DNA of 64,000 nucleotides from Roseiarcus sp963809245 (GTDB taxonomy: Bacteria > Pseudomonadota > Alphaproteobacteria > Rhizobiales > Beijerinckiaceae), in assembly GCA_963809245.1 (NCBI GenBank), contig CAWEIU010000012.1:186001-250000 (forward strand), in the 5' to 3' direction. Each line of letters starts with the position of its first letter. The stretch's first letter is position 1. Shown in pieces: positions 18,016 to 27,478 of the stretch. Below the pieces are notes generated by a model. The model ran no database searches, was not told the DNA's origin, and saw only the letters and a list, made by a program, of their open reading frames with translations. Both the position numbers and the translations under genes were made by a program.

Positions 18016-18948
18016 TTAGCCTTCAGGGCGTGGTTTCTGCAAACCGGGGATGCCGGCGATCTCATCGGCAAGGAATTCGACGAGCAGACGCACGCGCGCA
18101 ATTCCAGCTCGTTCTGGGGCGATGAGCATATTGAGCGGGGTCGACGGCAACGAATATCGCTCAAGAATGACTTTGACTTGGCCGGCGGCAAGAAGGTCGT
18201 CGACAAGCCATTGATGCGCAGGGGCGACGCCGCGTCCGGCGACAAGCGCTTCTCGCGCGGCGAGGCCGTGGTCGATCCGAAACCGGCCGCTGAACGGAAC
18301 CGCATGGCGCCCACCCTTCGCATCGTGCAGGACCAAGGTGTCGCTGCCGGCCACATTCGACATTCGAATGCCTTCGTGTCCGATCAGATCGTGCGGCGTA
18401 ATCGGCACGCCGCGCGCCTCGAGGTAGGATGGCGCGGCCACCAGCAAACGGCGGGACATGCCCAGTGCGCGGAGCTTCATGGTGCTTGCGGACAAGGGAC
18501 CCAGGCGCAAAGCGATGTCGACCCCCTCCTTCACAAGGTCCACGCGCTCGTCGGTGAGACTGAGGTCGACGCCGATGTCCGGATATCGATCTTGAAAGGC
18601 GAACAGGAGCCGGCTGGCGTGCAAGACCCCAAACGCCGCGGTGCATGACAGGCGGATCGCGCCTGCAGGAGCGCCGCGCGTCCCGCGCGCCTCGTCGCCC
18701 GCCTGCTCGACCAGCCGCAAGATCTGCACGCAATTGGCGTAGTACCGGCTGCCTTCTTCGGTCAGGGCGACTCGCCTGGTTGTTCTGCCGAGCAGGACGA
18801 CTCCAATGGCCTCCTCGAGCTCCCGAAGGCGGCGGGTGACCGTGGATTGCCCGAGGCCGAGTTCACGGGCGACCGCTGACAGGTTTCCGCGTTCGGCGAC
18901 CCGCATGAACGTGCGCATGAGTTCGAGCGTGGCGTCAGATTTATCCAT
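18016..18948 (-). CDS. LysR-family transcriptional regulator
   Basis: A 310-residue regulator from the ATG at 18948. The helix-turn-helix is at about residues 18-40 (GNLSAVARELGLGQSTVTRR), followed by the linker and an effector-binding domain with TAAFGVLHASRLLFAF and VDIALRLGPL, characteristic of the CrgA/DsdC-like LysR branch. It is divergent from the quinone-reductase gene 93 bases away, the classic position for a LysR protein acting on its neighbour, so it may sense an electrophile or quinone. The effector is unknown. Confidence 0.85.
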   Translation of the reverse strand: MDKSDATLELMRTFMRVAERGNLSAVARELGLGQSTVTRRLRELEEAIGVVLLGRTTRRVALTEEGSRYYANCVQILRLVEQAGDEARGTRGAPAGAIRLSCTAAFGVLHASRLLFAFQDRYPDIGVDLSLTDERVDLVKEGVDIALRLGPLSASTMKLRALGMSRRLLVAAPSYLEARGVPITPHDLIGHEGIRMSNVAGSDTLVLHDAKGGRHAVPFSGRFRIDHGLAAREALVAGRGVAPAHQWLVDDLLAAGQVKVILERYSLPSTPLNMLIAPERAGIARVRLLVEFLADEIAGIPGLQKPRPEG

Positions 18949-19041
18949 TATTCGGCACGATGTTATCAATTACCCGCATGTAGTGGATCAGTATGCGCTT
19001 CGCTAGATGAGGGCGGAAGCCATCAAGTTCGGACCATCGCC

Positions 19042-19852
19042 ATGAAAGTGCTGTTCGTCTTCACTCACCCCGAGGCCCGTTCGCTCAACGGCGCGCTGCG
19101 CGACATCGCCATCCGGGAACTGATCGCCCCAGGGCCATGAGGTCAGGCAGAGCGACCTTTACGCCATGGGCTGGAAATCCGCCGTGGACCGCGCGGACTT
19201 TCCGACCTGCCTCCCTGAGGATCGTTTCGCGCCTGCGTCCGCCTCGAAGAAGGCGTTCGAAGGCGATGCGCTGACAGAGGACGTCAAGGCGGAGATCGAA
19301 AAGGTCCTTTGGGCCGACGTGCTGATTCTCCAGTTCCCGCTTTGGTGGTTCGCGATGCCCGCGATCCTGAAGGGCTGGATTGACCGTGTGTGGGCCTATG
19401 GGTTCGCCTATGGCGTTGGCGAACACAACGACAGACGCTGGGGGGACCGCTATGGCGAAGGGACCCTGGCGGGCAGGCGCGCAATGCTGATTGTGACGGC
19501 GGGCGGTTGGGAGGAGCACTACTCCGCTCGCGGCGTCAACGGGCCGATCGACGACCTGCTATTCCCGATTCATCACGGCGTGCTGTATTATCCCGGATAC
19601 GACGTTCTGCCGCCGTTCGTCGCCTACCGGGTCGATCGGCTGAGCAAAGACGGCTTCGAGCCCATAGCCGCCCGGCTGCGGGAGCGTATGCGGACGATCG
19701 CGACCACCGCGCCGATCCCCTTTCGAATGCAGAACGGCGGCGACTATCTGATTCCGACGATGCAGCTTCGCCCCGAGCTCGACGACCCGGGCGCCAGTGG
19801 CTTTGCGCTCCATCGCCGGGAAACGGCGGCCAAGCGGGCGGCGGCGGAATGA
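19042..19852 (+). pseudogene. NAD(P)H:quinone oxidoreductase (KefF/MdaB-like), one frameshift
   Basis: A flavodoxin-fold FMN or FAD enzyme that reduces quinones by two electrons. The first frame from the ATG at 19042 reads MKVLFVFTHPEARSLNGALR and stops early. The second frame continues with SDLYAMGWKSAVDRADF, LQFPLWWFAMPAILKGWIDRV and a C-terminal TAGGWEEHYSARGVNG, the conserved pattern of the family. Removing one C from the CCCC at 19127-19130 restores a single frame of about 270 residues. This +1 break may be a sequencing error. Divergent from the LysR gene, its probable regulator. Confidence 0.75.
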
Positions 19853-20020
19853 GAACGTGATCAGGCGCCTTGGGGCTACCCGACAATTTGCTCGGATGGG
19901 TAACCGTCACCCGGCCGAACTTGTCGGGATGCATGAACTGAACGTCGCCTCCCGTCTGAGCGACCTTCCGCCAACCGTTGGCTTCAAGAACGCGCCAGGT
20001 CAAGGAATCCGCGCATCCGT
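19853..20020. other. Intergenic region between convergent genes
   Basis: About 170 bases between the quinone reductase gene and the end of pgm. I see no supported gene or clear terminator. Confidence 0.35.
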
Positions 20021-21649
20021 TTACGTCACCACGCTTGGCTCCTTGCGCCCCGTGCGCTGCTCGATCTGAGCCAGCGAGCGGGAGAGCGCGATCAGGTCGG
20101 CGAGCGTCGTTTGCGCGTCCTCGGCGAGGTCGCCGTCCGGCGGCGCGTAGCGCTCGATGTAGACGCGCAGCGTCGCCCCGACCGTGCCGGTGCCGGAAAG
20201 GCGGTAGACGATGCGCGAGCCGCCCTCGAACATCACGCGCACGCCCTGGCCTTTGGTGTCCGAGCCGTCGACCGGATCGTGATAGGCGAAATCGTCGGCG
20301 GCCTCGACCTTGAGCGCGCCGAAGCTCTTGCCGGGCAGCGTCGGCAAGGCGGCGCGCAGCGCGTCCATCAGGCCGTTGGCGGCGGCGAGGTCGACTTCGT
20401 CGAAGTCGTGGCGCGTGTAGTAGTTGCGCCCATAGGTCGCCCAATGTTCGCGCGCAAGATCGGCGACCGAGACGCCGCGCTTGGCGAGGATGTTGAGCCA
20501 CAGCAGCACCGCCCACAGTCCGTCCTTCTCGCGCACATGGTTGGAGCCGGTGCCGGCGCTCTCCTCGCCGCAGATCGTCGCAAGCCCAGCATCGAGCAGA
20601 TTGCCGAAGAACTTCCAACCGGTCGGCGTCTCATAGGAGGCAACGCCGAGCTTGGCTGCGACGCGGTCGGCGGCGGCGCTGGTCGGCATGGAGCGGGCGA
20701 CGCCGGCGATGCCCTTCGAATAGCCGGGCGCGAGATGGGCGTTGGCGGCGAGCATGGCGAGCGAATCGGAAGGCGTGACGAAAAGCCCCCTGCCGATGAT
20801 GAGATTGCGATCGCCGTCGCCGTCCGAAGCGGCGCCGAAGTCGGGCGCCTCGGGCGACATCAGCAGGTCATAGAGATCCTTGGCGTAAGTGAGGTTGGGG
20901 TCGGGGTGATGGCCGCCAAAATCGGGCAGCGGCGTGCCGTTGACGACCGTCCCCGCGCCCGCCTCGAGTTCGTCCTCGAGGATGGCGTGGGCGTAGGGGC
21001 CGGTGATCGCGTGCATCGCGTCGAAGCGCATACGGAACCCGCCCGCGAACAGGCCGCGGATCGCCTTGAAATCGAACAGGCTGCGCATCAGCGCGGCGTA
21101 GTTGGCGACCGGATCGACGATCTCGACGCTCGCGCCCTCGAGCCGCGTCTCGCCGATCGTATCGAGATCGATGTCGGCGGCGTCGATCGTCCGGTAGGCG
21201 GTGATCGACTTGGTGCGCGCGAAGATGGCGTCGGTGATCTTCTCCGGCGCCGGGCCGCCGTTGCCGACGTTGTATTTGATGCCGAAATCGCCCTCGGGGC
21301 CGCCGGGGTTGTGGCTCGCCGAGAGGATGATGCCGCCGTAGGCGCCGATCGCGCGGATGAGCGCGGAGACGGCCGGCGTCGACATCAGGCCGCCCTGCCC
21401 GACGACCACACGCCCGAAGCCGTTGGCGGCGGCGATGCGGATCGCCTTCTGGATCGCGTCGCGATTGTAGAAGCGGCCGTCGCCGCCGATCACCAGCGTC
21501 TTGCCGGAGAAGCCTTCGAGCGAGTCGAAAATCGACTGCACGAAGTTCTCGACGTAGTTCGGCTGCTGGAAGACGGTGACCTTCTTGCGCAAGCCCGAGG
21601 TGCCGGGCTTCTGGTCGGCGTAGGGCCTTGTGGCGATGCTGCGGATCAT
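20021..21649 (-). CDS. pgm: Phosphoglucomutase (alpha-D-glucose-specific)
   Basis: Interconverts glucose 1-phosphate and glucose 6-phosphate for glycogen and surface-sugar synthesis. The start is placed at the ATG at 21649 (MIRSIATRPYADQKPGTSGLRKKV), the usual N-terminus with the substrate loop; the upstream extension is rejected. Length 542 residues. Active-site phosphoserine loop ILSASHNPGG is at about 112-121, metal-binding loop DGDGDRN near 290, and the sugar-recognition loop GEESAGTGSNH near 373. A phased GTCAA array lies about 100-160 bases upstream. Confidence 0.93.
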   Translation of the reverse strand: MIRSIATRPYADQKPGTSGLRKKVTVFQQPNYVENFVQSIFDSLEGFSGKTLVIGGDGRFYNRDAIQKAIRIAAANGFGRVVVGQGGLMSTPAVSALIRAIGAYGGIILSASHNPGGPEGDFGIKYNVGNGGPAPEKITDAIFARTKSITAYRTIDAADIDLDTIGETRLEGASVEIVDPVANYAALMRSLFDFKAIRGLFAGGFRMRFDAMHAITGPYAHAILEDELEAGAGTVVNGTPLPDFGGHHPDPNLTYAKDLYDLLMSPEAPDFGAASDGDGDRNLIIGRGLFVTPSDSLAMLAANAHLAPGYSKGIAGVARSMPTSAAADRVAAKLGVASYETPTGWKFFGNLLDAGLATICGEESAGTGSNHVREKDGLWAVLLWLNILAKRGVSVADLAREHWATYGRNYYTRHDFDEVDLAAANGLMDALRAALPTLPGKSFGALKVEAADDFAYHDPVDGSDTKGQGVRVMFEGGSRIVYRLSGTGTVGATLRVYIERYAPPDGDLAEDAQTTLADLIALSRSLAQIEQRTGRKEPSVVT

Positions 21650-22007
21650 TGGGGCGGCCTCCCTCGGCGTTGCCCGACTGTAACGGGGAGAGGGCGGCGG
21701 GGGCAATCGGGGCCTACGCCCGCGATGGAGCGCCGGGGCGCTTCGTCTCGACCGTCAAGTTCGTCGGCAAGCTTCGTCAAGTCGCGTCGAGGTCTGTCAA
21801 ATTTCGTCAAGCGCCGGCTTGACGTTCTGCGATTATTCCCTTCGATTCCAATCGCTTACACAGCCGTCAAGGGCACGGCGCGGCTTTGTCAAGCTTCAAC
21901 GGCCTTGCTCGGGCTTGGCGACGCTCGCCAGACCACAAGTTTGTAGATTACTACGAATTCTGAATTCCGGAAAGCGGCGACTGACAGACGCCGGGTCTGC
22001 TGGTCTG
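21650..22007. other. Intergenic region with second GTCAA array
   Basis: This 358-base gap separates pgm from the AraC gene, both read leftward. It holds the array annotated at 21745-21823, two more GTCAAG motifs at 21865 and 21888, and no convincing ORF. Confidence 0.5.
21745..21823 (+). repeat. Second phased GTCAA array
   Basis: GTC-type motifs start at 21745 (GTCTCG), 21754 (GTCAAG), 21763 (GTCGGC), 21776 (GTCAAG), 21786 (GTCGAG), 21796 (GTCAAA) and 21806 (GTCAAG); the last four are exactly 10 bases apart. An inverted TTGAC follows at 21819-21823, then ATTCCCTT at 21834-21841, the same octamer that follows the array at 747-803. The array is more degenerate than the first. It sits upstream of pgm. 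Confidence 0.65.
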
Positions 22008-22922
22008 TCAGCGACTCGCAGCCGTCACCTTTGCCTGCCGCCTTGCCATCGACGGGCTCTTACCAAAGTACCTTAGGGCAGCCCGACAGAAGTGGCCTTG
22101 ATTGGCGTAGCCGCACATCGTTGAGATCTCGGCAAGCGTTCTGTCTGAATGCTCGAGGAGGTCCTTAGCCTTGAGGGCCCGCTCCAGCATCAGCCATTGG
22201 TGCGGCGTGCGTCCGGTGGACTGCCGGAAAGCCCGGATGAAATGTCGGGCCGACACACCACAAGCCTGGCCGAGTTCGTCGATGGTCGGAGGGTTGCTGA
22301 GCCTAGTGAACAGAATGTCCTTGGCGAGGCGCTCCTGCCATGACGCGAGCCCGCCGCGGCTGCGCTCGACAGGCGATGCGTCCGAGTAATTGTGGATCAA
22401 ATGAGACATCAGCAGAACAGAGACTTCATCGACAAAAAGTTGCGTGATCCGCGCGGGCGTCTCGAAAGCGCAATCAATCATGTTGAGCAGGTTCGCGATA
22501 ATACGATCGTCAAAGCCGGGGGTCGGCAGGCGAAGCTTCACGTCGGACCGGCCGGTCATGCTTTCGGCGATTGAGATCATTCGGCGCCGCGGGAGGTAGA
22601 CCCGCGTCATGTCATAGCGCCCCTCCACCTCCACCATTGGCAAATCCGAGAGGTCGAAAAGGGTTGCGCCGTAGAACGGAATGTCGTGCCGCTGACGCCC
22701 GCCGAACCGCCCGTAGAGCAAGATGCTGGTCGACGACCTGCGATTGAGATGCAGGGTATAGGCGTCCTCGGGCGTCACGTCGCCGAGCCGGGTCCAGTGT
22801 TCGGCGCGCAGGCTGGTGAAGGTCGCCTGCGGCGCGACGTCCGGCAGCCCGGCCGCGAAACAAGCCTGCACGGCGGAATGAAACCGCTTGTGCAGCCACT
22901 CGCCTTCGCCGCTGGACTGCAT
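22008..22922 (-). CDS. AraC-family transcriptional regulator
   Basis: A 304-residue regulator. The C-terminal 100 residues hold two helix-turn-helix motifs: TIDELGQACGVSARHFIRAFRQ and TLAEISTMCGYANQGHFCRA, followed by RYFGKSPSMAR. The N-terminal 190 residues are a sensor domain I do not recognise further. It is divergent from the esterase, dienelactone hydrolase and tautomerase genes, so it probably controls them (inference from position). Confidence 0.85.
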   Translation of the reverse strand: MQSSGEGEWLHKRFHSAVQACFAAGLPDVAPQATFTSLRAEHWTRLGDVTPEDAYTLHLNRRSSTSILLYGRFGGRQRHDIPFYGATLFDLSDLPMVEVEGRYDMTRVYLPRRRMISIAESMTGRSDVKLRLPTPGFDDRIIANLLNMIDCAFETPARITQLFVDEVSVLLMSHLIHNYSDASPVERSRGGLASWQERLAKDILFTRLSNPPTIDELGQACGVSARHFIRAFRQSTGRTPHQWLMLERALKAKDLLEHSDRTLAEISTMCGYANQGHFCRAALRYFGKSPSMARRQAKVTAASR

Positions 22923-23197
22923 GACTGACCCGATTGGAGTCGCCGTGACTGCAGCTTACAACGCACTCCGGCCGGCTGCAAGATTGTCCAGAAGCGCCAT
23001 TTTTGCACGAAAGCGACAAGAAAACTAGTTGTATTTCAATGGGTTGTTGATGCGGAGGGCGAAGCCGAATATGAGGCTCATTAGCGAGCGGATGCTCAAA
23101 CGTGTAGCTTCTGCCCGCAATGTCCTTTCCAGCCCCAGGTCGACCGTGGGCTTTCTACGGCCGGTAGCCGCCGCAGTTTCAAAGGGAGGAGAACGTC

Positions 23198-23887
23198 ATG
23201 ACGCAGCAAATTAAGAACGTGGTCCTGGTGCATGGCGCATTTGCCGACGGCTCCGGCTGGTCACCCGTCGCTAGCATCCTGAAGAACAATGGGTACAAGG
23301 TGTCGGTGCCGCAGCCCCCAGAGACCTCTTACGCCGACGACCAAAAGTACACGAAGGCCGCAATCGACGCTATGAGCGGGCCGGTGGTTTTGGTCGGCCA
23401 TAGCTACGGCGGGTCTATCATCACCGAGGCTGGCAACCATCCGAACGTGGCGGCGCTTGTCTATATTGCTGCATTTGCTCTCGACGAAGGTGAGAGTTGT
23501 GCGTCGATTGAACAGGGCCTGCCGCAAGCCTCCAAGGCCTTCAAGCCGGACAGCAATGGCAACTGGTGGATAGACGAACAGCACTTCGCGGCGGACTTCG
23601 CAGCGGATATTCCGCGGGAGGAGGCAGAGTTCATGGCCATATCGCAGGTGCCGATCTCCACCGACTGCTTCACCCATCAGGTTACGAACCCTGCATGGAA
23701 ACATAAGCCCACCTGGTACATGGTGGCCACAGAAGACCGATCGATCAATCCGGACCAGGAACGGATGATGGCGAAGCGCGCCAAGGCCACGACGGTCGAG
23801 GTGAAGGCGAGCCACGTGGCCTACATGTCTCACCCGAAAGAAACAGCCAAGCTCATCGAAGAGGCCGCCGCATCCCTCAGTCGGTGA
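23198..23887 (+). CDS. Alpha/beta hydrolase
   Basis: A 229-residue alpha/beta-hydrolase. The oxyanion loop is VHGAFADGSGW (11-21), the nucleophile is Ser69 in GHSYGGS, and the catalytic His lies near residue 207 in ASHVAYMSHP. The short form with this N-terminus is common in esterases of the EstC/pyrethroid-hydrolase-like group. GGGAGG lies just before the ATG. First gene of a rightward group with a dienelactone hydrolase and a tautomerase, opposite the AraC gene. Natural substrate unknown. Confidence 0.82.
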   Translation: MTQQIKNVVLVHGAFADGSGWSPVASILKNNGYKVSVPQPPETSYADDQKYTKAAIDAMSGPVVLVGHSYGGSIITEAGNHPNVAALVYIAAFALDEGESCASIEQGLPQASKAFKPDSNGNWWIDEQHFAADFAADIPREEAEFMAISQVPISTDCFTHQVTNPAWKHKPTWYMVATEDRSINPDQERMMAKRAKATTVEVKASHVAYMSHPKETAKLIEEAAASLSR

Positions 23888-23996
23888 GTCGACGCTGATA
23901 TCTGGAGGCTGCTCTGAGGACGCGCGATGAGGCGATGCACGCCGCGCACGCTTTCAACGGACCGGCCTTCGCACATGATCGTCTGCGGAGAGCGAA

Positions 23997-24692
23997 ATGA
24001 AGGATCGCATCACCATAGAAGGCCGGGACGGCGCGTTTGGCGCCTATATCGCGCGGCCGAAGGTCTTGCCGGCTCCCGCCGTCGTCGTCCTGCACGAGGT
24101 GTTCGGGGTAAACGCCGATATCCGCAAGACATGCGAAGACCTCGCCGAACAAGGCTTCATCGCGGTCGCGCCCGACCTATTCTGGCGTCAGGAGCCCGGC
24201 GTCGATCTCAGCGTCACCTCCGAGCCCGACTGGCGCCACGGCCTTCGTCTCAATCAGGCCTATGACAGAGACGCCGGCGCCAGGGACGTCAAGGACACCG
24301 CCAACGTTGTGGCCAAGCTGCCCGAGTGCATCGGCAAGGTCGCCGTCCTCGGCTATTGCCTCGGGGGACTGATGACCTTCCTGACGGCCGTGCGCTACGG
24401 CGTCGACGCTGCGGTCGCCTATCACGGCGGCGACACCGAGAAATATCTCGGCGAGGTCGACGGCCTCCACGCTCCGCTGCTGATGCATCTGGCCGAGGAG
24501 GATGAGTTTATTTCCAAGTCTGCGCAAGCCGAGATCAAAACGGCGCTTGCCGGCAGACCAAATGCGAGAGTCTACAGCTATCCGGGTCAGAATCACGCCT
24601 TCGCTCGGCACAATGGGGCGCACTACAACGCCGCAGCGGCAGCACTCGCCAACGGGCGGACCAGCGAATTTCTGCATCAACACCTGCGGTAA
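23997..24692 (+). CDS. Dienelactone hydrolase family protein
   Basis: A 231-residue hydrolase with the dienelactone-hydrolase signature: Glu34 in LHEVFG, nucleophile Cys121 in GYCLGG (in place of the usual Ser), Asp169 and His200 in NHAFAR. Such enzymes open lactone rings in (chloro)catechol breakdown or act on related esters. It follows the esterase gene by about 110 bases and precedes a tautomerase gene, a grouping that suggests breakdown of a ring-cleavage product, although no ring-cleavage dioxygenase is in the window. Confidence 0.85.
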   Translation: MKDRITIEGRDGAFGAYIARPKVLPAPAVVVLHEVFGVNADIRKTCEDLAEQGFIAVAPDLFWRQEPGVDLSVTSEPDWRHGLRLNQAYDRDAGARDVKDTANVVAKLPECIGKVAVLGYCLGGLMTFLTAVRYGVDAAVAYHGGDTEKYLGEVDGLHAPLLMHLAEEDEFISKSAQAEIKTALAGRPNARVYSYPGQNHAFARHNGAHYNAAAAALANGRTSEFLHQHLR

Positions 24693-24751
24693 ACTTCGAC
24701 GCGACCAGCCTCCTCGCGAACCTCTGACACCTTGCCCCGGAGCCCTCCGCC

Positions 24752-25180
24752 ATGCCGATGATCGACATCTATGCAACCGTCGGCACATTCGCCGACGCCC
24801 ACAAGCTGGCGGCCGATGCCGCCGCCGTCGTGAAGGCGGTGGAGAAGGTCCCGGACATCCCGATGTTCCGCCAGAACACCGCTGCCTTCGTCCACGAAAT
24901 GGCCGCCGGGGCCATCGCGAACGTCGACGGCGATGGTGGCTATGTGCGCGTTCAGGTGCTCACCAACGCCGGCGCGCTCGACCGCGAAAAGCAGATCGCC
25001 GTCGTGTCGCAACTCACTGACCTTGTCGCTGCGGCCGCGAACGATCCAGGCCTGAAGAAGCGGACCTGGGTGCTTCTAACGGAAGCGGCTCCGGGCGGCT
25101 GGGGACTCTGGGGACACGCCCATACGAACGATGAACTCGTCGGCGCCGCGAGGGCGGAGATTGCGAAGCTCCGAGGCTGA
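24752..25180 (+). CDS. Tautomerase family protein
   Basis: A 142-residue protein starting MPMIDIYATVG, so a Pro directly follows the initiator Met; this Pro is the catalytic base in the 4-oxalocrotonate tautomerase superfamily. The sequence is about twice the length of 4-OT and ends with a WGLWGHAHTNDEL segment I associate with longer family members. It probably isomerises an enol/keto intermediate together with the two hydrolases upstream (inference). Confidence 0.7.
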   Translation: MPMIDIYATVGTFADAHKLAADAAAVVKAVEKVPDIPMFRQNTAAFVHEMAAGAIANVDGDGGYVRVQVLTNAGALDREKQIAVVSQLTDLVAAAANDPGLKKRTWVLLTEAAPGGWGLWGHAHTNDELVGAARAEIAKLRG

Positions 25181-25276
25181 CGCCCAAGGGTGTGGGCGCA
25201 GTCATGCGGAGCACTCCGGGAATGTCGAGTCGCTCTGTCCGCCTTCTCCGCGAACGGCGACGCCGCCGCTTTCCCC

Positions 25277-27103
25277 TCAATCGTCGTAGCTGTCGATCAC
25301 CGTGTCCGCGATCGAGCGCTTCGTGATCACCCCGACGATATCGCGGGCGCGCGGCCGCTCGCCTCCGGTGAAGACGATCGCGGCGCCGGCGCGATGCCGC
25401 TTGAGGCGGGCGAAGACGAGGCTGAGCAGGTCGCTGTCGCGGCAAACGACGATTTGGCTCTCGATGAAATCGTCGACCAGCCTCTCCGGATGGTTTCGCG
25501 ACTCCAACCAGAGGCCTGAGCGAGGGTTAACGAGCCCCGCGATCCGCCCCTCGCGTTCGACGACGATGGCGGGGAGGTCGGTCGCGTCCTCCATATCGAG
25601 CGCCTCTTTCAGCGACGTGCCGCCCTTGGCGAGGATGAAGCGGCGCTCCATGATGTCCTGCGCCTGCTTGACGAGGTAGAGGTTGATATGCCGCTCCTTG
25701 GGGATGCGGTGGCCGCGATGGCGCAGCTTGACCGTGTAGATCGTCTCGCTGATCAGCGCGCGCCGCACGCCGGCCGCCACCGCGACGCCGACGATGACGG
25801 GAACGATGATCGCGTAATCGCGGGTCATTTCAAAAATCATGATGATCGCGGTCATCACGCCGCCCGTGCCGGCGCCGACCATCGCCGCCATGCCGACGAT
25901 CGCCGCTGAGGGGATCGTCAGCCCGCTGTGCGGCAGCACGAGGCCCACGAGCGCCGCAAAGCCGCCGCCGAGCGTCGCGCCGAGGTAGAGCGACGGCGAG
26001 AAGATGCCGCCCGACGCTCCCGCCCCAAGGCTGATCGTGGTGGCGAACAGCTTCATCACGAACAGCAGGGCCATCAGGCTGACCGCGCCCATGTCGTTGT
26101 TGAGGATGGACTGGATGACGCCGTAGCCCACGCCGTCGACGTAAGGGTGGCCGAAGGCGTGGGAGAGAACGACCATCATCGCGCCGACGATCGCCATGCC
26201 GATGACGTTCTGCACGTAGGCGCCGCCCGGAATCTCGGGGAAGCCGTCCTCCATGACGACGAGCAGGCGGATGAACCCCCACGAGGCGACGCCGCACAGA
26301 ACGCCCAGCACGACGAAGGCGGTCGCATCGGTGAACGTGAACGATTTGGCCAGGGAGAACTGGATGTTGGGCACGACGAAGGCCGGGTCCGGCCCCAGCA
26401 GCCGGCGGCCGATGGTCGTCGCGGCGCCGGTCGCGATGACGACGGGCAGGAAGGTGCGGTTGGAGACCTCGGGCAGCAGAATCTCGAGGGCGAACAACAC
26501 GCCGCCGAGGGGAGTGTTGAAGGTCGCGGCGATGCCGGCGCCGGCGCCGGCGGAGAGCAGCGTGATCTTCTGCCAGGCGGAAAGCCGGATAGCCTGGGAG
26601 AACGCGGAGCCCAGCGCAGCGCCGATCTGGATGATCGGGCCCTCGCGGCCGACCGCCGCGCCGCTGCCGATCGACAACGCCGAAGCGAGCGATTTAATGA
26701 CGGCGACCTGCCAGCGAATGTTGCCGCCCTTGTAGAAGACCGCGTCCATCACCTCGGGAACGCCGTGGCCCTTGGCCTCCGGCGCGAAACGCTGCACCAG
26801 ATACACCACGATGACGCCGCCGATGACCGGCGATAGCAAGACGAAAGCGCCGAAGCGGCTCGGCCCCTCGCTGATGTTAGCGTTGTACCAAGCCGACAGC
26901 GTGCCGTTGTAGAAAGCGTTGTGGATGAGGCCGATGAGCATGCGCAGCGCCACCGCCCCGACGCCGGTCATGACGCCGACGACCAGCGCAAGCGCGCACA
27001 AGACCAGGAGGCCGACGCGCCGCTCCTCCTCCCGAGCCGGCGGTCCGCTGACGAGAACCGGTGGGGCTTTCGCATCGGAGGAAGAGAGGATCGAAGAGGA
27101 CAT
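25277..27103 (-). CDS. ClC-family chloride channel/transporter with CBS domains
   Basis: A 608-residue inner-membrane protein with the ClC selectivity motifs GSGAAVGREGP (about 146-156) and GAGASGGIFSPSLYLGA (about 350-366) and some ten or more membrane spans. The last 150 residues form a pair of CBS domains (FILAKGGTSLKEALDME and SQIVVCRDSDLLSLVFARLKR), which bind nucleotides and gate the channel. The Glu in GREGP is kept, consistent with proton-coupled anion exchange or gating. Single gene; roles in acid or salt stress are known for the family. Confidence 0.9.
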   Translation of the reverse strand: MSSSILSSSDAKAPPVLVSGPPAREEERRVGLLVLCALALVVGVMTGVGAVALRMLIGLIHNAFYNGTLSAWYNANISEGPSRFGAFVLLSPVIGGVIVVYLVQRFAPEAKGHGVPEVMDAVFYKGGNIRWQVAVIKSLASALSIGSGAAVGREGPIIQIGAALGSAFSQAIRLSAWQKITLLSAGAGAGIAATFNTPLGGVLFALEILLPEVSNRTFLPVVIATGAATTIGRRLLGPDPAFVVPNIQFSLAKSFTFTDATAFVVLGVLCGVASWGFIRLLVVMEDGFPEIPGGAYVQNVIGMAIVGAMMVVLSHAFGHPYVDGVGYGVIQSILNNDMGAVSLMALLFVMKLFATTISLGAGASGGIFSPSLYLGATLGGGFAALVGLVLPHSGLTIPSAAIVGMAAMVGAGTGGVMTAIIMIFEMTRDYAIIVPVIVGVAVAAGVRRALISETIYTVKLRHRGHRIPKERHINLYLVKQAQDIMERRFILAKGGTSLKEALDMEDATDLPAIVVEREGRIAGLVNPRSGLWLESRNHPERLVDDFIESQIVVCRDSDLLSLVFARLKRHRAGAAIVFTGGERPRARDIVGVITKRSIADTVIDSYDD

Positions 27104-27478
27104 GGAGCCTACCTGGTCTACGGCTTGGATTCTGTGAAAGGCGGCTTAAACGCTGACCAGCGGTTGTCAAATCGATTTGCGGCGCGAGGGGGCCGCCGCG
27201 GGCGCGCCGCTTCCGGCTTTGTGGGGGAAGGTGACCGGCGAAGCCGGTGGGATGAAGGGGATCGCGCGCAAGAGGAATCGCCTCGCTCGGCGCATCACCT
27301 TTCGTCAATTTGACGTGAACAGGCGCCGTCCAGGCCTCCGGACATCCCGACCGCCAAGTCCGACGGAGCAGGGACCGGCGTCGGCCTAGTGAAAGCCGCT
27401 CGTTTCCGAAGCCATGAGGTCGACGGCGCGCCACGCGATGATAATGATAGCGAACAGCATCTTCGCCCCGCAATCGCC
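27104..27478. other. Intergenic region upstream of the ClC gene
   Basis: About 375 bases between the lytic transglycosylase stop and the ClC start, both genes leftward. It must hold the ClC promoter. I see no repeat or supported gene; a 24-codon leftward frame at 27386-27460 was judged too weak. Confidence 0.4.

Noticed and set aside
27386..27460. A leftward 24-codon frame with a hydrophobic start (MLFAIIIIAWR)
   Set aside because: Too short, no clear ribosome site, no neighbour that would explain it; kept only as a note.
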